Positions 1 through 12,074 are shown, counted from the stretch's first letter. The stretch: DNA of 64,000 nucleotides from Aquilaria yunnanensis (GCA_039654915.1 CM077597.1:41886001-41950000); one strand, 5' to 3'. Notes: a model not told the origin generated them from the letters alone. Made by a program: numbers and translations.

Positions 1-2748
1 ATGTTTGATGAATGACTAAAATGGTAAAGTGTCTTTTGTTATGTAAAGCAAAGCCACTTGGGGCATATTTTTCTTTTTTGCATTAGTGTATATAAGTACT
101 ATTTTTTTCTACTAAGCTATGTGTAGGATTCTGGTTTGTTTAAATTTCTACAGAACTAGCATCATTGAACTGATTTGGATTTGAACTAGAAAATGAGTAT
201 TTTGTGGATAATTTGTGTTGTCACAACTTAAGTGTCATTAAAATCATGTTTGAATTGTTCCTAAAGGGTTTACTTGCTGAAACAAATGTTCTCTTCATGA
301 ACAATGTTTCTAGTTTTCTAAACTTCCCACACAAGGTGCAATTTTGACTTTATTATTGGCTTTGCTTAGTTAAAGGGTTTAAAGCTCAAGCCAAGTTATT
401 TAATCTTTCTTTTGATAATTGAAAATTGCCAAAGCTAAGAATCCAAATAGATCTTTTTCGGGTACCTTGGCCTAGCCAAGTGACTTGACAGAGACACTAA
501 TGTTAACAATGCTAATGTCATGTTGTATAAGTCATGTTGTATAAGCTACTCTCTGTTGGTATGGGAGCTTAGTTTGGCGAATACGCATGTTTAGGTACAC
601 CAGTGAAGGGAAGGTGATAAATGTGGTGGATTATAGGATTGATTCCATTGTTCCTAGTAGGAAATAGGCCCAGTACAGGGCTTAAAACAGACAAGTCCCT
701 ATCTAATGGATAAAAAATAAAAGGCCCAATGAGCTAATAAGGGAATCTCTTTTCAAATGGAAGTAAAATCCTAAAGTTATAGGATTAGTTAAAGGATTCT
801 TATCCATGAGCTATTTACTCATATCTCCCCTAACTATATAACCTCATCTAATTGCCAATCCCGAAGTATGATATTTTATTTGTTCACCTTTTGGCTTATT
901 TCCCTGTTCACCAGAAATCTACCTTCAGCATTAAAGGGTTTCCCTTAAAAAAACATCCCAGGGCTCTCACATTATCTTTGTGCACAAGATCATACTCTAG
1001 AGCTCACCACACTTTTGAGTGAGGCCCATATGATCCCTTTAACTATCAGTTCCATTATGAGACATGCTATTCACATTGGCTTTATACACATTTGCATTTC
1101 TAGGTTTCAACTAGAGAAGGGTTTACTAGGTCTAATAATGCTTTAAGCTTGATTGTGGAAGTTCATTGAGCCATGTTAGGCCTAATATAGTATCAAAAGC
1201 CTTTTCCAGGAAGTTTGAATATGGGGTCTTTGTTAAGAAAATGGTGGCCCAACATTCTAAGGTGCTTTAACCTTAATGAGGGTGAACCTGACCATTAAGA
1301 TGAGTGAGGCAAAAAGATTTTGCTATCTCTACCTAGGGCATCCATGGAGGGAAGACTATGTCCTTATTAATGACACATGAGAAGGTCTTTTTTATGATAC
1401 ATAGTAATAGGTTCCCACCAATGTTGCATATGTGGGGGGGCTGGGTCTTATGAAGGACGCTTATCGAGGGACTTTCTACTTATGCGTGTTATTAATGTTA
1501 TCTCTATGGCTCCTAAAAAAGGTGAATAAGTGTGTCGGATCATATCTTCTTGAAGGAAAGTGGGAAGATTTTTAGGTGGATTGTTTGAATAGCCTTTATC
1601 AAAAACTAAATTGATTATCTCTTAAACATACTATAAATTGAATTTTTTTAGACAAGAGTAAAAATCTATAATGATAACAAGCATTTAATATAACTTATAA
1701 TTTAGTGAAACATGAGTAGTTAGTGAAGAAACATTAGCAATTACCAAGAAGATATGTAGCCATGAGAGGTGCCATATGGCATTTTTTTATTGGTCAATTC
1801 CAATCATGATCCCATCAATTCAAGTTCGCATCTATCTGGCTTTGCCTCTTTGACTTGTTACCCTATATAAACTTCTACTTACCTCACTTTCTCATGACCT
1901 TGTGTTGTGAAACAGAAGTCCATGAAAAATCTTTATCAATCTTAACTTTAATCTCACTAGCAAATATATAGTACCAACTGTAGTTGTGGTGAGCTAGGTA
2001 TCAATCCCACAGGCAATTATTTGGCAAAGAATTTTACCAATTAACAAACTATGGTAAAAATTTTAGCTAAACCAAACAAACATTGGAAACAAGTAATAAG
2101 ATGTTAAAGTAGCAAAATTGTGGATCACCCAACCACCAAACTAAACAAACATGAAAAACTATAATAAACACATATTTACAAGGTTTGTAAGAAGTATTAT
2201 TCAAATCAGTTGCTACATATGCATAGCTTTGATAAGTATCTACTTAGTGCAAGCCATATTTTCCTAATTGTTGTCGATGGAAAAACTTAAATTATCAACT
2301 CTCCTCTTTCAAGGTAGGGCCAATTAGCTCCTCAGAACCCTATTAGATATTCTCATTCTAACCTATGGGCCTAAGAACCCTTATACTCAAGTTCTCCTCT
2401 ACAGCCTCAGAGGAATGATATGTCCTCTTGATTCTACCAATTATCCATGCTCTATTAGCCTTCTTCTGACTAAAGAAACCTTTTTCAAGTATTTTTCTAA
2501 GTCTAGCAAGTTGTTCAACACAAGTAGCCAACAAATGAAGAACAGATTCAAACACAAGCTAAAAGAGTCAGTGACTCATTGAAATAATCAATGGTTTATG
2601 TATTTACAAGCATTAAATCATCTTAAATGGTTCACAACATCTATAGAAATGACATATCTACACATATTTATGAAAATCCCAAACTAAAGAATAAAAGGAG
2701 TTAGGGTTAGAAAAACCAAATCCAAGTAGAAATTAATGTTGTAAAAGA
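1..2748. other. Left flank without recognisable gene
   Basis: AT-rich sequence with no convincing open reading frame. At 1188-1201 a string similar to a copia-type iMet primer binding site (tagtatcaaaagcc) follows a CTAATA end and may mark an old LTR boundary. At about 1960-2050 a stretch resembles the 3' end of plant gypsy LTRs read in reverse (a GGTATCAATCCCAC-like string). Both are weak. The copia element inserted into this DNA at 2749; the other side of the insertion site continues at 23757. Confidence 0.5.
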
Positions 2749-2930
2749 TGTTAAACAATATCAGAGGAAGAAACAGAGGGCTTGATAAAATACAAGACCC
2801 TCACACAACCTTTATATAATAGATGGGAGGAGAATACAAGGAAATAAATATCTAGGAATAAAGAAAGTAAATCCCTAGGAATAAAGAGAGATTATTATGT
2901 TTCCTAAACTATAAATAACATTCCATAACA
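2749..2930 (-). repeat. 3' LTR of the copia element
   Basis: 182 bp, TG...CA ends. It matches 23590-23756 closely, apart from an extra 15 bp or so around 2807-2825 that the other copy lacks (CACACAACCTTTATATAA region) and scattered substitutions. Flanked outside by the target-site copy AAAGA at 2744-2748. Confidence 0.95.
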
Positions 2931-2942
2931 CTCCCCCTCAAG
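2931..2942 (-). other. Polypurine tract of the copia element
   Basis: On the minus strand the sequence reads TTGAGGGGGAG immediately before the TG that opens the 3' LTR. It is the expected plus-strand priming site, and it overlaps the stop codon of the pol remnant. Confidence 0.85.
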
Positions 2943-3664
2943 CTAGAGCATACATATCATAAGCTCCAAGCTTGTCACATATAGACTTTACTTTAGACCC
3001 TTCTAAAGCTTTAGTGAATAAGTCAGCAAGTTGATCTTTTGATTTGACATACGGGGCCTTGATCAAGTCTTCCTGAAGCTTCTCACGAAAAAAATGGCAG
3101 TCAACTTTGATAAGTTTAGTTCTCTCATGGAAGACGGGATATGGATGGCTGCTTCATTATCACACATTAATTCCATATGAGATGATTGTGTGAAACCAAG
3201 CTCCATGAGAAAATGCCTTAACCAAACTAGTTTACATGTAGTATACGCCATTGCCTTATACTCATATTCAGCACTTGACCTTGCAACAATACTTTGTTTC
3301 TTACTTTTCCATGACACCAAGTTTCCTCCTATGAATACACAGTAACCTGAAGTAGACCGTCGATCATAGGAACCTGCCCAATCAACATCTATGTATCCTT
3401 GAATCTGAGTATGACCACGATTTTGGTAAATGAGACCTCGTCCCAATGCTCCTTTGAAATATCTCACAATTCTAACTACTGCATCCCAGTGGCTAGTACG
3501 AGGAGAGTCCATGAACTGACTTACTGCATGCACAGCAAATGAAATATTTGGATGAGTAATAGTTAGATAATTTAATTTGCCATCTAGTCTTCGATACCTA
3601 GTAGGTTCCTCCAAGTATTCCCTTTTATCTACATCAAGCTTGACATTTGGCTCCATAGGGCTAT
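2937..3664 (-). pseudogene. copia pol fragment: RNase H domain (C-terminal end of Pol)
   Basis: This is the downstream part of the copia polyprotein, cut off from its RT (20815-21540) by the gypsy insertion at 3664/3665. Visible copia RNase H landmarks include YIDVDWAGSYDRRSTSGYC and SIVARSSAEYEYKAMA, followed by CDNEAAIHI; the catalytic Asp and Glu positions are retained. A frameshift near 3125 breaks the frame just after this; the rest of the RNase H tail (motifs such as KVDCHFFREKL and DQLADLFTKAL) continues in another frame to a stop inside the polypurine tract. The long frame covers 3063-3656. It cannot be expressed as a complete polyprotein. Confidence 0.9.
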
Positions 3665-3874
3665 TGTTAAGTGCATAAATCCACAGTCAAAGTGTTGACT
3701 TTTTGACAACTTTGACTGATAATTACTTATAACTCTTCCCACTTTGTCTTAATTTTTCTTGTTTTCTTTGGCTTATCACAGGTTGGGACAAGTGTTGCGG
3801 ACGGGGCATTAGAAGCAAGCTCGAGCGGGACAGCGTTTGGACAAGAGAAGCAGGAGAAGTGAAAAATGAAGACT

Positions 3875-4002
3875 AGCGACGTGTCGCCAGTCTTCACGAA
3901 GGTTGGCGACGCGTCGCCAAAGTTATCAGTGTTCTGAGCACAATTTTCTCATCTGGCGACGCGCGCCAGAATTTGACCCACATTGGCGACGCGTCGCCAA
4001 TG
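3875..4002 (+). repeat. Cluster of four GC-rich palindromes in the U3 of element A
   Basis: Four variants of GGCGACGCGTCGCC lie at 3875-3888, 3903-3920 (perfect 18-nt palindrome), 3954-3968 (one base lost) and 3981-4002 (perfect 22-nt palindrome). They sit about 115-240 bp upstream of the TATA box and stand out in otherwise AT-rich DNA. The core ACGCGT fits the CGCG-type sites bound by plant CAMTA factors, so an enhancer role is possible. That role is inference; the repetition and symmetry are seen directly. Confidence 0.9.
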
Positions 4003-4115
4003 CTACTCTATTTTGCCGAAAGTTCATATTTTTTATGGTCCCCCACTCTTCCCACCTGATGAGCTGGCCTTGAAGAAGGGATTCTTATCCCTTTAGGGTT
4101 GGAAAGAAGAGGGAG

Positions 4116-4123
4116 TATAAATA
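4116..4123 (+). promoter_or_regulatory. TATA box of element A LTR
   Basis: TATAAATA lies in the middle of the LTR, with AGAAGAGAGGAAAG downstream. It is conserved in reverse in B's LTR (15985-15992). Transcription would start roughly 30 bp downstream, placing the U3/R border near 4150. Confidence 0.75.
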
Positions 4124-5034
4124 GAAGAGAGGAAAGAGTCCTAGGGGGCTCTTTTGGCTGATTTTGATCTCAATCCCTCTTGAAGACTATTGATCATCAA
4201 GGAGGCATTTTTGGGAGCTTGAAGAAGGGTTGATCATCTTTGGGAGTTAAATCTTCTACGGGGTTTCTTGGGTTTACTCTCTTCTCTCTTTTATTTGTTG
4301 GATTTTCATGATATTGTTGTTATGGGTTTGATGATGACATTTGTTATGGATTGTGAGTAGTTCACTCTATCTCTCTAGGGTGACATTCCTTACCTTGCTA
4401 CTTAATGAATTTGTCTTGTCGTTATGTATGAGTTTCTCTTGTGTTGTCCCTTTCATTGTGCTTATTGATTGAATGATGGTGGGCCACCATAACTCATGTG
4501 CTAGTTCACTAAATCCTTGAGAAAGGTTTAATGGGTGATAAAGAGAAATGGAAGGGGCATAGTGTTAACTTAAATTAGAGATAATCTAGGTGAACACTAG
4601 GAGTCAAAAAGAGGTTTAATTCTTTAACCACTCTAAGTTAAAATTGGAGCTTGAGTAAAGCCCAAGTTAGTTGAGGGTGAGCAAGGACCCATCTTGAGAA
4701 AGAAGTTCTTGATGTGAGATCCTCTCTACCACACTTGGAAAATCATACATGAGGGCAAACTTACTTGGGTAGCAAGGGGTAGGAGTGGAATCCTAAGGAG
4801 GTAGTTGCCTTAACTCTAAGTTCTCTCTTTAGGACCTTTCACCTTCTTTAGATTCACTTCTCTTATGTTTTTAAGTTAAGTAGCTTGAGCAATTTGATTT
4901 TTGAATCTAGGTAGAATCACTAAATTCCCTTGGGACGATACCCCTATTTACCTTTAAGTACATGACGATTCCGTTCGCTTGCGGGTTTTTAAGGGTTATA
5001 AATTGATAAACTCTTGATTTTACAACAAAGTTTT

Positions 5035-5052
5035 TGGCGCCGTTGCCGGGGA
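5035..5052 (+). other. Primer binding site of element A (tRNA-Asp type)
   Basis: TGGCGCCGTTGCCGGGGA starts 7 bp after the LTR end. From family knowledge it is complementary to the 3' end of plant tRNA-Asp, the primer typical of Athila and related gypsy elements. Confidence 0.85.
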
Positions 5053-5166
5053 TTTTTTATTTGATTTTCATCTTGATTAGTGAAAATTGGTTACTCTTGT
5101 CTACTTGATTTTAGTTCTTATAGTTAGTGTGTTCTCTTCTTGTCAATTTGTAGGTACATCTAGTGC

Positions 5167-6830
5167 ATGACCCGGAGCTCTTGTTCTCACTTGTTACCAC
5201 TTGATCTAGAAATTGAGAGAAGCTTGCGAGAACTTTGGCTAAGAAGCAAGGTGATTGAAGAAGGAGATACTAGTACCTTCGATTCCGTCAACATGGAAGG
5301 AAACCAAGAAGATGATATGAGGAACCTTGGACGAGAAAGAAATGTCAATGCCATGGATCACAATGGAGTTGAGGGGGTAATGGACAATGGAAATGGTGCT
5401 AGAAGAAGAGGAAGACCGGTACTTGATTACTTTCGACCTCAAAGGGTGGAAGACCATGATAATATGATAAGATCGGTGCCGCTTCGAGGCTGAGCTTTTG
5501 TGATTCCCAGCCATGTTCTCCAATTGGTGGAAGCACACCCATTTGGAGGGACCCTTGATGAAGATCCAAACAACCATATAAGAGGTTTGCTCATCTATGT
5601 GATACTTTTGATTTGGATGGTGTAAGTGAAGATGCGAAAAGGATGAGACTTTTCCCATTTTCTCTTGTGGATGAAGCATCAGAATGGTTTGGGAATTTGG
5701 AGCCTACTTCGGTTCATACTTGGCAAGAGTTATATGATGCATTTATTCGGAGGTTCTTTCCATCTCAAAAAGCATTTGAGCTTAAGAATGAATTTTTGGC
5801 ATTTAGGCAAAATGAATGGGAGTCACCTGCGGAGGCATGGGTGCGTTTCAAGAGGATGGTGAAGAGGGTTCCAACTCAAGATATTGATCAAGCTCACCAA
5901 CTTCATCTTTTCTACAATGGTTTGAGTTTGAATACTCGATTGCAAGTTGATGCCACCGCCGGTGGTTTCTTGTTGTTGAAAGATGTGGAGGAATGTTTTG
6001 AGTTTTTGAACAACATGGCTAAAAGTCTTGAGCTTAGCGGAGAATGGATCCCAAGGAAAGGGAGTGGATTGTATGAGGTAAACAAAGATACCTCCCTCCA
6101 AGCACAACTTTCGGCACTCACAAGTATGATAGCCAAGTTGTCAAAAAACCAAGACAAAGTGAAATTGCAACAAGCCATGGCTAGTGAAGATTTGGAAGAA
6201 GTGGAAGATGTGAATTTTGTGGGTTATCGGAATCCCTACCCACCCAAGCAAGGAGGAGGGAACTTCTTCCCAAGGAGTCGCCAACATGAAGGATTCAACT
6301 ACTCAAATCCCAAAGGTGCTATGCAACCACAAGGTGAAACCTCTAACGAAGTGGAAGCATCTTTGAAAGATTTCATGAAGGGTATGATGGGAGAATTCAT
6401 GCATGAAGTGAGGGGAATGACAAGTGGACAAAACAAAAAGATCGATGCATTGGGGGATGAGATGAAGATGATGCAAGCCAATACTCAAGCATCAATCAAG
6501 AATTTGGAGACACAAATAGGTCAACTTGCAACTTCTATGCAACAACTCCAAAAAGGAAAGTTCATACCAAGTGATACGGATGTCAACCCAAGGGAATCTT
6601 GCCAAGCTATTATGCCTAGAAGTGGGAGAAATATGGTGACTCAACCTAAGGAGCCACCCATCCAAGAAGAATATCCTCCCCAAGGGCCCACTTCATTGGA
6701 GAATATTGTAGATGTTCAAGCGCCATTAACCACAAGTAAGGAAGCTAGCGCGAAGGTTAAGGCTAAAAAGGTGCCCACACAAGAGGAAGCACCTAAGCAC
6801 ATTTCGACCCTTCCATACCCCCAAAGGTTC
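5167..6830 (+). pseudogene. element A gag, frameshifted
   Basis: Gag forms the capsid-like particle that packages the element RNA. The likely start is the ATG at 5167, preceded by a TTTGTAG possible splice acceptor at 5147-5153. This N-terminal frame (basic, with ARRRGRPVLDYFRPQ) stops at 5491-5493. The main part continues in a different frame from about 5613, with the retrotransposon gag motifs VSEDAKRMRLFPFSL, ASEWF and ELYDAFIRRFFP. The linking sequence (PNNHIRG region, about 5560-5600) shows the frame change. No CCHC zinc knuckle is visible, but a Gly/Asn/Gln-rich linker and a coiled-coil-like stretch (about 6380-6560) follow, as is usual for Athila Gag. The frame then runs uninterrupted into protease. 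Confidence 0.85.
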
Positions 6831-7450
6831 AAGCCCAAGAAGGAGGATACTCAGTTTATGAGGTTTCTAGAAATATTCAAAAAATTGGAGATTAACATTC
6901 GCTTCTTGGAAGCACTAAATCAAATGCCCTCATATGCCAAGTTCCTTAAGGACTTGATTACTAAAAAGAAGAAGTTCCTTGATAATGAGCTCATTTTGAT
7001 GAAAGAAGAAGCAAGTGCCATCATTCAAAGGAAGATGCCTAAAAAACTCAAGGATCCGGGGAGTTTTACGATACCCCTAGATATTGGGTCTTTCCATTGT
7101 GACAAGGCTTTGTGCGATCTTGGGGCTAGTATTAACTTGATGCCCTTGTCCATTTGTAGGAGTCTTGGCCTTGGAGAGGTGAAACCTTCATCTATTTGTC
7201 TTTAATTGGCGGATAGGTCATACACATTCCCAAAAGGTGTTTTGGAGGATGTATTAGTCAAAGTTGGCAAATTTATATTTCCGGTAGACTTTGTGGTTTT
7301 GGATATGGAGGAAGACCGGAACATACCAATCATACTTGGGAGATCATTCCTTGCCACCGGGAAGGCCGTCATAGATGTAGAAAAAGGTAATCTCACCTTG
7401 AGAGCTAATAATGAGGAAATTACTTTTAATCTTGCTCAAGCCATGAAATC
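6831..7450 (+). pseudogene. element A aspartic protease region, one nonsense codon
   Basis: This part of the polyprotein matures Gag-Pol. The retropepsin active site appears as CDLGASINLMPLS (Asp codon at 7116-7118). The second half, with PVDFVVLDM and IILGRSFLATGKAVID, lies after an in-frame TAA at 7203-7205. Downstream is the same frame, so the only lesion here is a stop codon. The family normally has Gln at that position, so CAA to TAA by a C-to-T change is the simplest explanation (inference from family knowledge). Confidence 0.85.
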
Positions 7451-9230
7451 TATTGATGATGAGGTGCCCAAGTGTTGTATGATTGATGTGATTGATTCAT
7501 GTATTGAAGAAAAAAGAGATTTGTTGCTTATGAAGGATCCTATTGGAAGAGCTCTAGTGTTAGGAAATGCATGTGGTGAGGAAGACCTTGAAGTGATGAG
7601 TACTTTGACAACCCTTAATGCTTGTGGGAAGTTGCAAAATCCAAAGAAAAGGATAGAACAACTTTTGTCTTGTGATTTCAAGGAAGAGCTCAAGTTGGAG
7701 TTGAAGCCATTACCAAAAGATCTTAAGTATGTTTATCTTGGTAATGAGGATTCCCTCCCGGTGATTATTTCTTCTACTTTGACCCCTTTGGAGGAAGAAA
7801 AGTTGATTCGAGTTTTGAGGGACCATAGAGGGGCGATAGCTTGGTCTATTTCCGACATCAAGGGAATTAGCCCGAAAATTTGCATGCATAAAATTCTTAT
7901 GGAAGATGACTTTAAGCCCTCCATTGAAGCTCAAAGAAGGTTAAATCCGAAGATGAAGGAAGTAGTCAAAGAGGAGATTGTGAAATTGCTCAATGCCGGC
8001 ATTATTTATCCAATTTCGGATTCTCAATGGGTGAGTCCGATGCAAGTGGTGCCTAAGAAGGGCGGTACAACCGTGGTGGGCAACAATAACAATGAATGGA
8101 TTTCTACTAGGTTGGTTACTAAATAGAGAGTGTGCTTTGATTACCGGAAGCTCAACAAGGCTACCCGAAAGGACCATTTCCCCCTTCCTTTTATTGATCA
8201 AATTTTGGATAGGTTGGCGGGACATGAGTTTTATTGCTTCTTGGATGGTTATTTGGGGTATAATCAAATTGCTATAGCACCAGAAGATCAAGAGAAGACG
8301 ACTTTCACTAGTCCATGGGGTACATATGCCTTTCGAAGAATGCCATTTGGACTTTGCAATGCTCCGGCAACCTTCCAACGATGCATGATGGCCACATTTT
8401 CCGATATGGTGGAGAGGTGCATGGAGGTATTCATGGATGATTTTTCGGTTTTTGGCGATTCCTTTGATGCATGTTTGGATAACTTAGCCCTTGTCTTGAA
8501 GAGATGTCTAAAAACTAATTTAGCCTTGAATTGGGAAAAATGCCATTTCATGGTTAATTCGGGAATAGTACTTGGGCATAAAATTTCTTGTGAAGGCATG
8601 GAGGTGGATAGAGCTAAGATTGTAGCTATTGAACAATTGCCACCACCCTTCAATGTGAAAGGGGTGAGAAGTTTTCTAGGGCATGCCGATTTTTACCGGA
8701 GATTTATTAAAGATTTTTCCAAGATTGCTAAGCCGTTATGCAATTTGCTTGAGAAGGATGTGCCTTTCCACTTTGATGAAAAGTGTTTGGAAGCATTTAA
8801 GAATTTGAAGGAGAGATTGGTGAGTGCACCGGTGGTGATTGCACCTAATTGGGAGGAACCATTTGAAATTATGTGTGATGCTAGCGATTTCGCCGTGGGG
8901 GCAGTGTTGGGACAAAGGAAGGACAAGCTCTTTCGAGTAATTTATTATGCTAGCAAGACCTTAGATGGAGCTCAAAAAAATTACACCACAACGGAGAAGG
9001 AACTTTTGGCAGTGGTATATGCGGTGGATAAGTTTCGATCCTATATTGTGGGTTCTAAGGTTGTGGTTCACACCGATCATGCGGCAATTAGATATTTGTT
9101 CACCAAGAAGGATGCCAAGCCAAGACTTATAAGATGGATTCTCTTGCTTTAAGAATTTGACTTAGAGGTCAAGGACAAGAAAGGATGTGAAAACCTTGTG
9201 GCCGATCACTTATCTAGATTGGAAGGCCAA
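7451..9230 (+). pseudogene. element A reverse transcriptase and RNase H, two nonsense codons
   Basis: The domain would copy element RNA into DNA. RT landmarks in order: [55 protein letters not shown], then the catalytic box FMDD at 8429-8440 (the Athila variant of YVDD). The RNase H portion shows [31 protein letters not shown] and [13 protein letters not shown]. In-frame stops lie at 8124-8126 (TAG) and 9150-9152 (TAA); the frame is otherwise continuous with protease and integrase. Relatives have Trp and Gln at these positions, so both stops fit C-to-T/G-to-A transitions. The catalytic residues themselves are intact. Confidence 0.92.
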
Positions 9231-10589
9231 GAACCATCATTGGAGCGACCTATTCAAGAGCACTTCCTGGATGAAAGCTTGTTCAAGGTGGAGGGCAAGA
9301 TACCATGGTATGCGGATTATGTGAATTATCTAGCTTGTGGAGTCTTGCCACCAAACTTGTCTTACCAAGAAAAGAAGAAATTTCAAGCCAATGTCAAGCA
9401 TTATCTTTGGGATGAGTCTTTCCTTTTCCGCCGGTGTGCCGACCAAATCATAAGAAGATGCATAACAAATGAAGAAGTGAAGGATGTTCTCCACCATTGT
9501 CACTCCTCACCATGTGGCGGACACTTTGGAGCTTCCAAAACGGCAAGTAAGGTATTGCAAACCGGTTATTATTGGCCAACTTTGTTTAAAGATGCATATA
9601 CTTTTGTGAAAACATGTGATAGATGTCAAAGGTTAGGAAACATTTCTAGGAGGGATGAAATGCCATTACAAAACATTCTTGAGGTGGAAGTGTTTGATTT
9701 GTGGGGTATAGATTTTATGGGTCCTTTTCCTGCTTCATGTGGCAATCATTATATTTTGCTTGCGGTTGATTATGTGTCTAAGTGGGTGGAAGCTATTGCC
9801 ACCCCTTCTTGTGATGCTAATGTGGTTGTTAAGTTCCTTCAAAGGAATATTTTTGCAAGGTTTGGTACACCTAAAGCTATTATCTCCGACGAGGGGTCAC
9901 ACTTCATTAACAAGATGTTGACTCAAGTTCTATTGAAGTATGGTGTGCGGCATAAGGTGTCACTTCCTTATCATCCACAAATGAATGGGCAAGCCGAAAT
10001 TTCGAACCGGGAGATCAAGAAGATATTGGAGAAGACGGTGGGCATCAACCGAAAAGATTGGTCACAAAAGTTGAGTGATGCACTTTGGGCATATAGGATG
10101 GCTTTCAAGACACCTATTGGAATGTCACTATACCGACTTGTGTTCGGGAAAGCTTGCCATTTGCCGGTGGAGTTGGAGCACAAGTCTTATTGGGCGTTTA
10201 AGAAGATCAATTTTGAATTGAAAAGGGCCCAAGAGAAGATAGCTATTCAATTGGACGAGTTGGAGGAAATTCACATGGATGCTTATGAGAATGCGAGGAT
10301 ATACAAGGAGCCAACGAAGTTGTGGCATGATAAGATGCTTGTGAAGAAGGAGTTTCAACCGGGTAAAAAAGTGCTACTCTTCAACTCAAAGTTGAGGCTT
10401 TTTCCGGGAAAGTTAAAGTCCAAATGGTCGGGTCCTTTTGAGGTGGTTAGGGTGCAACCGTATGGGGCAGTGGAGCTTAAAGGACAAGATGGATGCATCT
10501 TCCAAGTCAATGGTCAACGAATGAAGTCTTACTATGGTGATGAACTTAGGCACATTGGTCAAACCGTCTTGGCCGAACCCGACCATTGA
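9231..10589 (+). pseudogene. element A integrase (C-terminal part of broken Pol)
   Basis: Integrase inserts the DNA copy into the host genome. The stretch after the 9150 stop is open to TGA at 10587-10589. It has the HHCC zinc domain ([16 protein letters not shown] then CDRCQ), and core motifs [19 protein letters not shown] and [10 protein letters not shown] giving the D, D and E of the catalytic triad, and a basic C-terminal domain ending near [10 protein letters not shown]. No chromodomain follows, as expected for Athila. The domain looks intact, but it lies behind three in-frame stops of the polyprotein, so it would need read-through or internal initiation (ATG at 9198). Confidence 0.9.
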
Positions 10590-12074
10590 AAGAGCTTCTT
10601 AAAGGCGCCTAGCTAGAGGCGTAAAACCAAGCGCTTGTTGGGAGGCAACCCGATGCCCATTATTTCTTCTTTTCTTTTGCAGAGTTAGATTGTGTAGTCC
10701 TTTGTGATTTTCTGCTTATTTGGTATTATCTTGTGTGTTTGTAGGAATGGGAGACCCATTGGAAGGAAATTGAGGGAAATGGACACCATTTGCTCAACTT
10801 AAGGAAGTACCATGTACTGAATTGTCAAAGGCTACAGGAGTTAGGATGAAAAGATTAGGGGTATTTTGCAAAGGTTTTAAAAATAGAAGGATGGTTTCGA
10901 GACGCTGGCGACGTGTCGCCAACTTTGGCGTCGCATCGCCAATATTCGCAAAAACTCACATAATGGTTACAACATCGGCGACGCATCGCCAGAATTCGTC
11001 CAGAATTGGCGACGCGTCGCCAGGACTGGAACTGCTGTTTTAACCTTGCGTTATTTTCACTTTTCTCACTTTTACATTGTTCTTCCACCAAAGAAACCTC
11101 TCAACTTCCAAACCCTACCCTTTTGTGAGCATCACGATTTGATTTTTTTGTGTCGATTTGTCTCATCAAGACTCTCATCAAGTAAGTTTATCTCATCTTC
11201 TTCCTTTCTTCTGCATTTTTTAGATGAGATTTGGGGTGAATGGTGCTTGCTTGTGAAGGTTCCAAAAATTACTTGATTTTGCTCGATTCTCATGGATTTC
11301 ATGCTTGAATTCGATTTGATATGGATACATCTGTGTATCGAAAGTGTTTTGTGCATTGGATTATGAATTTGGATTATGAATCAAGGTTAGAATTTCTCTC
11401 ATAACAAGTGCTGCGAATTTTCATGGCAATTTCTTGTTTATGCATGTTCTTGTTATTTGATTGATTTTAAACTTGGGATCTACTTGAAATAGGAGTGGGT
11501 CAATCTTGCATTGCTATCAATTTGCTCTAGATTGATTGATTTTTTAGTTTGAGCGTTTCCGGAAAAATGTAATTTGACTTCCTCCATAGGTATTTTGCAC
11601 AACAATGTGGCTTCGTGTGGTTCTAGTTTTCCTCAATCCTTTGGGTATGGTGCATCTAGGTGTTGCATAGTTCAAGATTGAATGATTACTTTGCACCCAG
11701 AAGCTTGTTTTCTATATGTCCCAAGAGCCACATGTTGGTATGGACCTTGATGGGACTCTCCTTGCTACAATGTTCATGAGCACACAACTAGTAACCTTAA
11801 CATCAATTTTGTTTGAATGATTTATTCAATGAGAAAGTGTGTATTGTATAGCAGTCCAATACCAATATGCATGGTCTTATAATGCTTGGTGCAATATCTT
11901 AGAACACCTAGGATGGACTTGAAGTAAGATAATGGATGGTTCTCTTATGCATGAACTTTTCATCTATGGTTTGACAACTTGAAGTTGTGAATTGTGGTGG
12001 TGAAGGGTAATCCTTTGTTCTTTCATTTTTCATGTAAAGGAAATTGAAGTGTATCTTGTGGTTTTGTAGGAAAC
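10590..12074 (+). other. Spacer between pol and third ORF of element A, with second palindrome cluster
   Basis: About 1.5 kb with no supported coding sequence. A second set of four near-palindromes of the GGCGACGCGTCGCC type lies at 10907-10920, 10927-10940, 10977-10990 and 11008-11021. Two possible 3' splice sites (TTTGTAG) occur at 10738-10744 and 12063-12069. The same spacer is present in reverse in element B (19364-20425) as far as the fourth palindrome. Confidence 0.75.
12063..12070 (+). promoter_or_regulatory. Possible 3' splice site just before third ORF
   Basis: A T-rich run ends GGTTTTGTAG, 5 nt before the ATG at 12075. A spliced subgenomic message would explain how a distal ORF about 8 kb from the promoter could be translated, as proposed for env-like ORFs of plant gypsy elements. 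The donor has not been identified. Confidence 0.4.

Larger units (their letters stand above)
3665..5027 (+). repeat. 5' LTR of element A
   Basis: 1363 bp, TGTTAAG...ACAACA. It is matched in reverse orientation by the LTR of element B (15081-16444, 1364 bp) with few differences. It contains four GC-rich palindromes in U3, a TATA box at 4116-4123, and a G-poor downstream part. The end is fixed by the following AAGTTTT spacer and the PBS. Confidence 0.95.

Noticed and set aside
5239..6178. Minus-strand frames of 88-146 codons opposite gag of element A
   Set aside because: Antisense shadows of a real gag frame with its codon bias; no motif.
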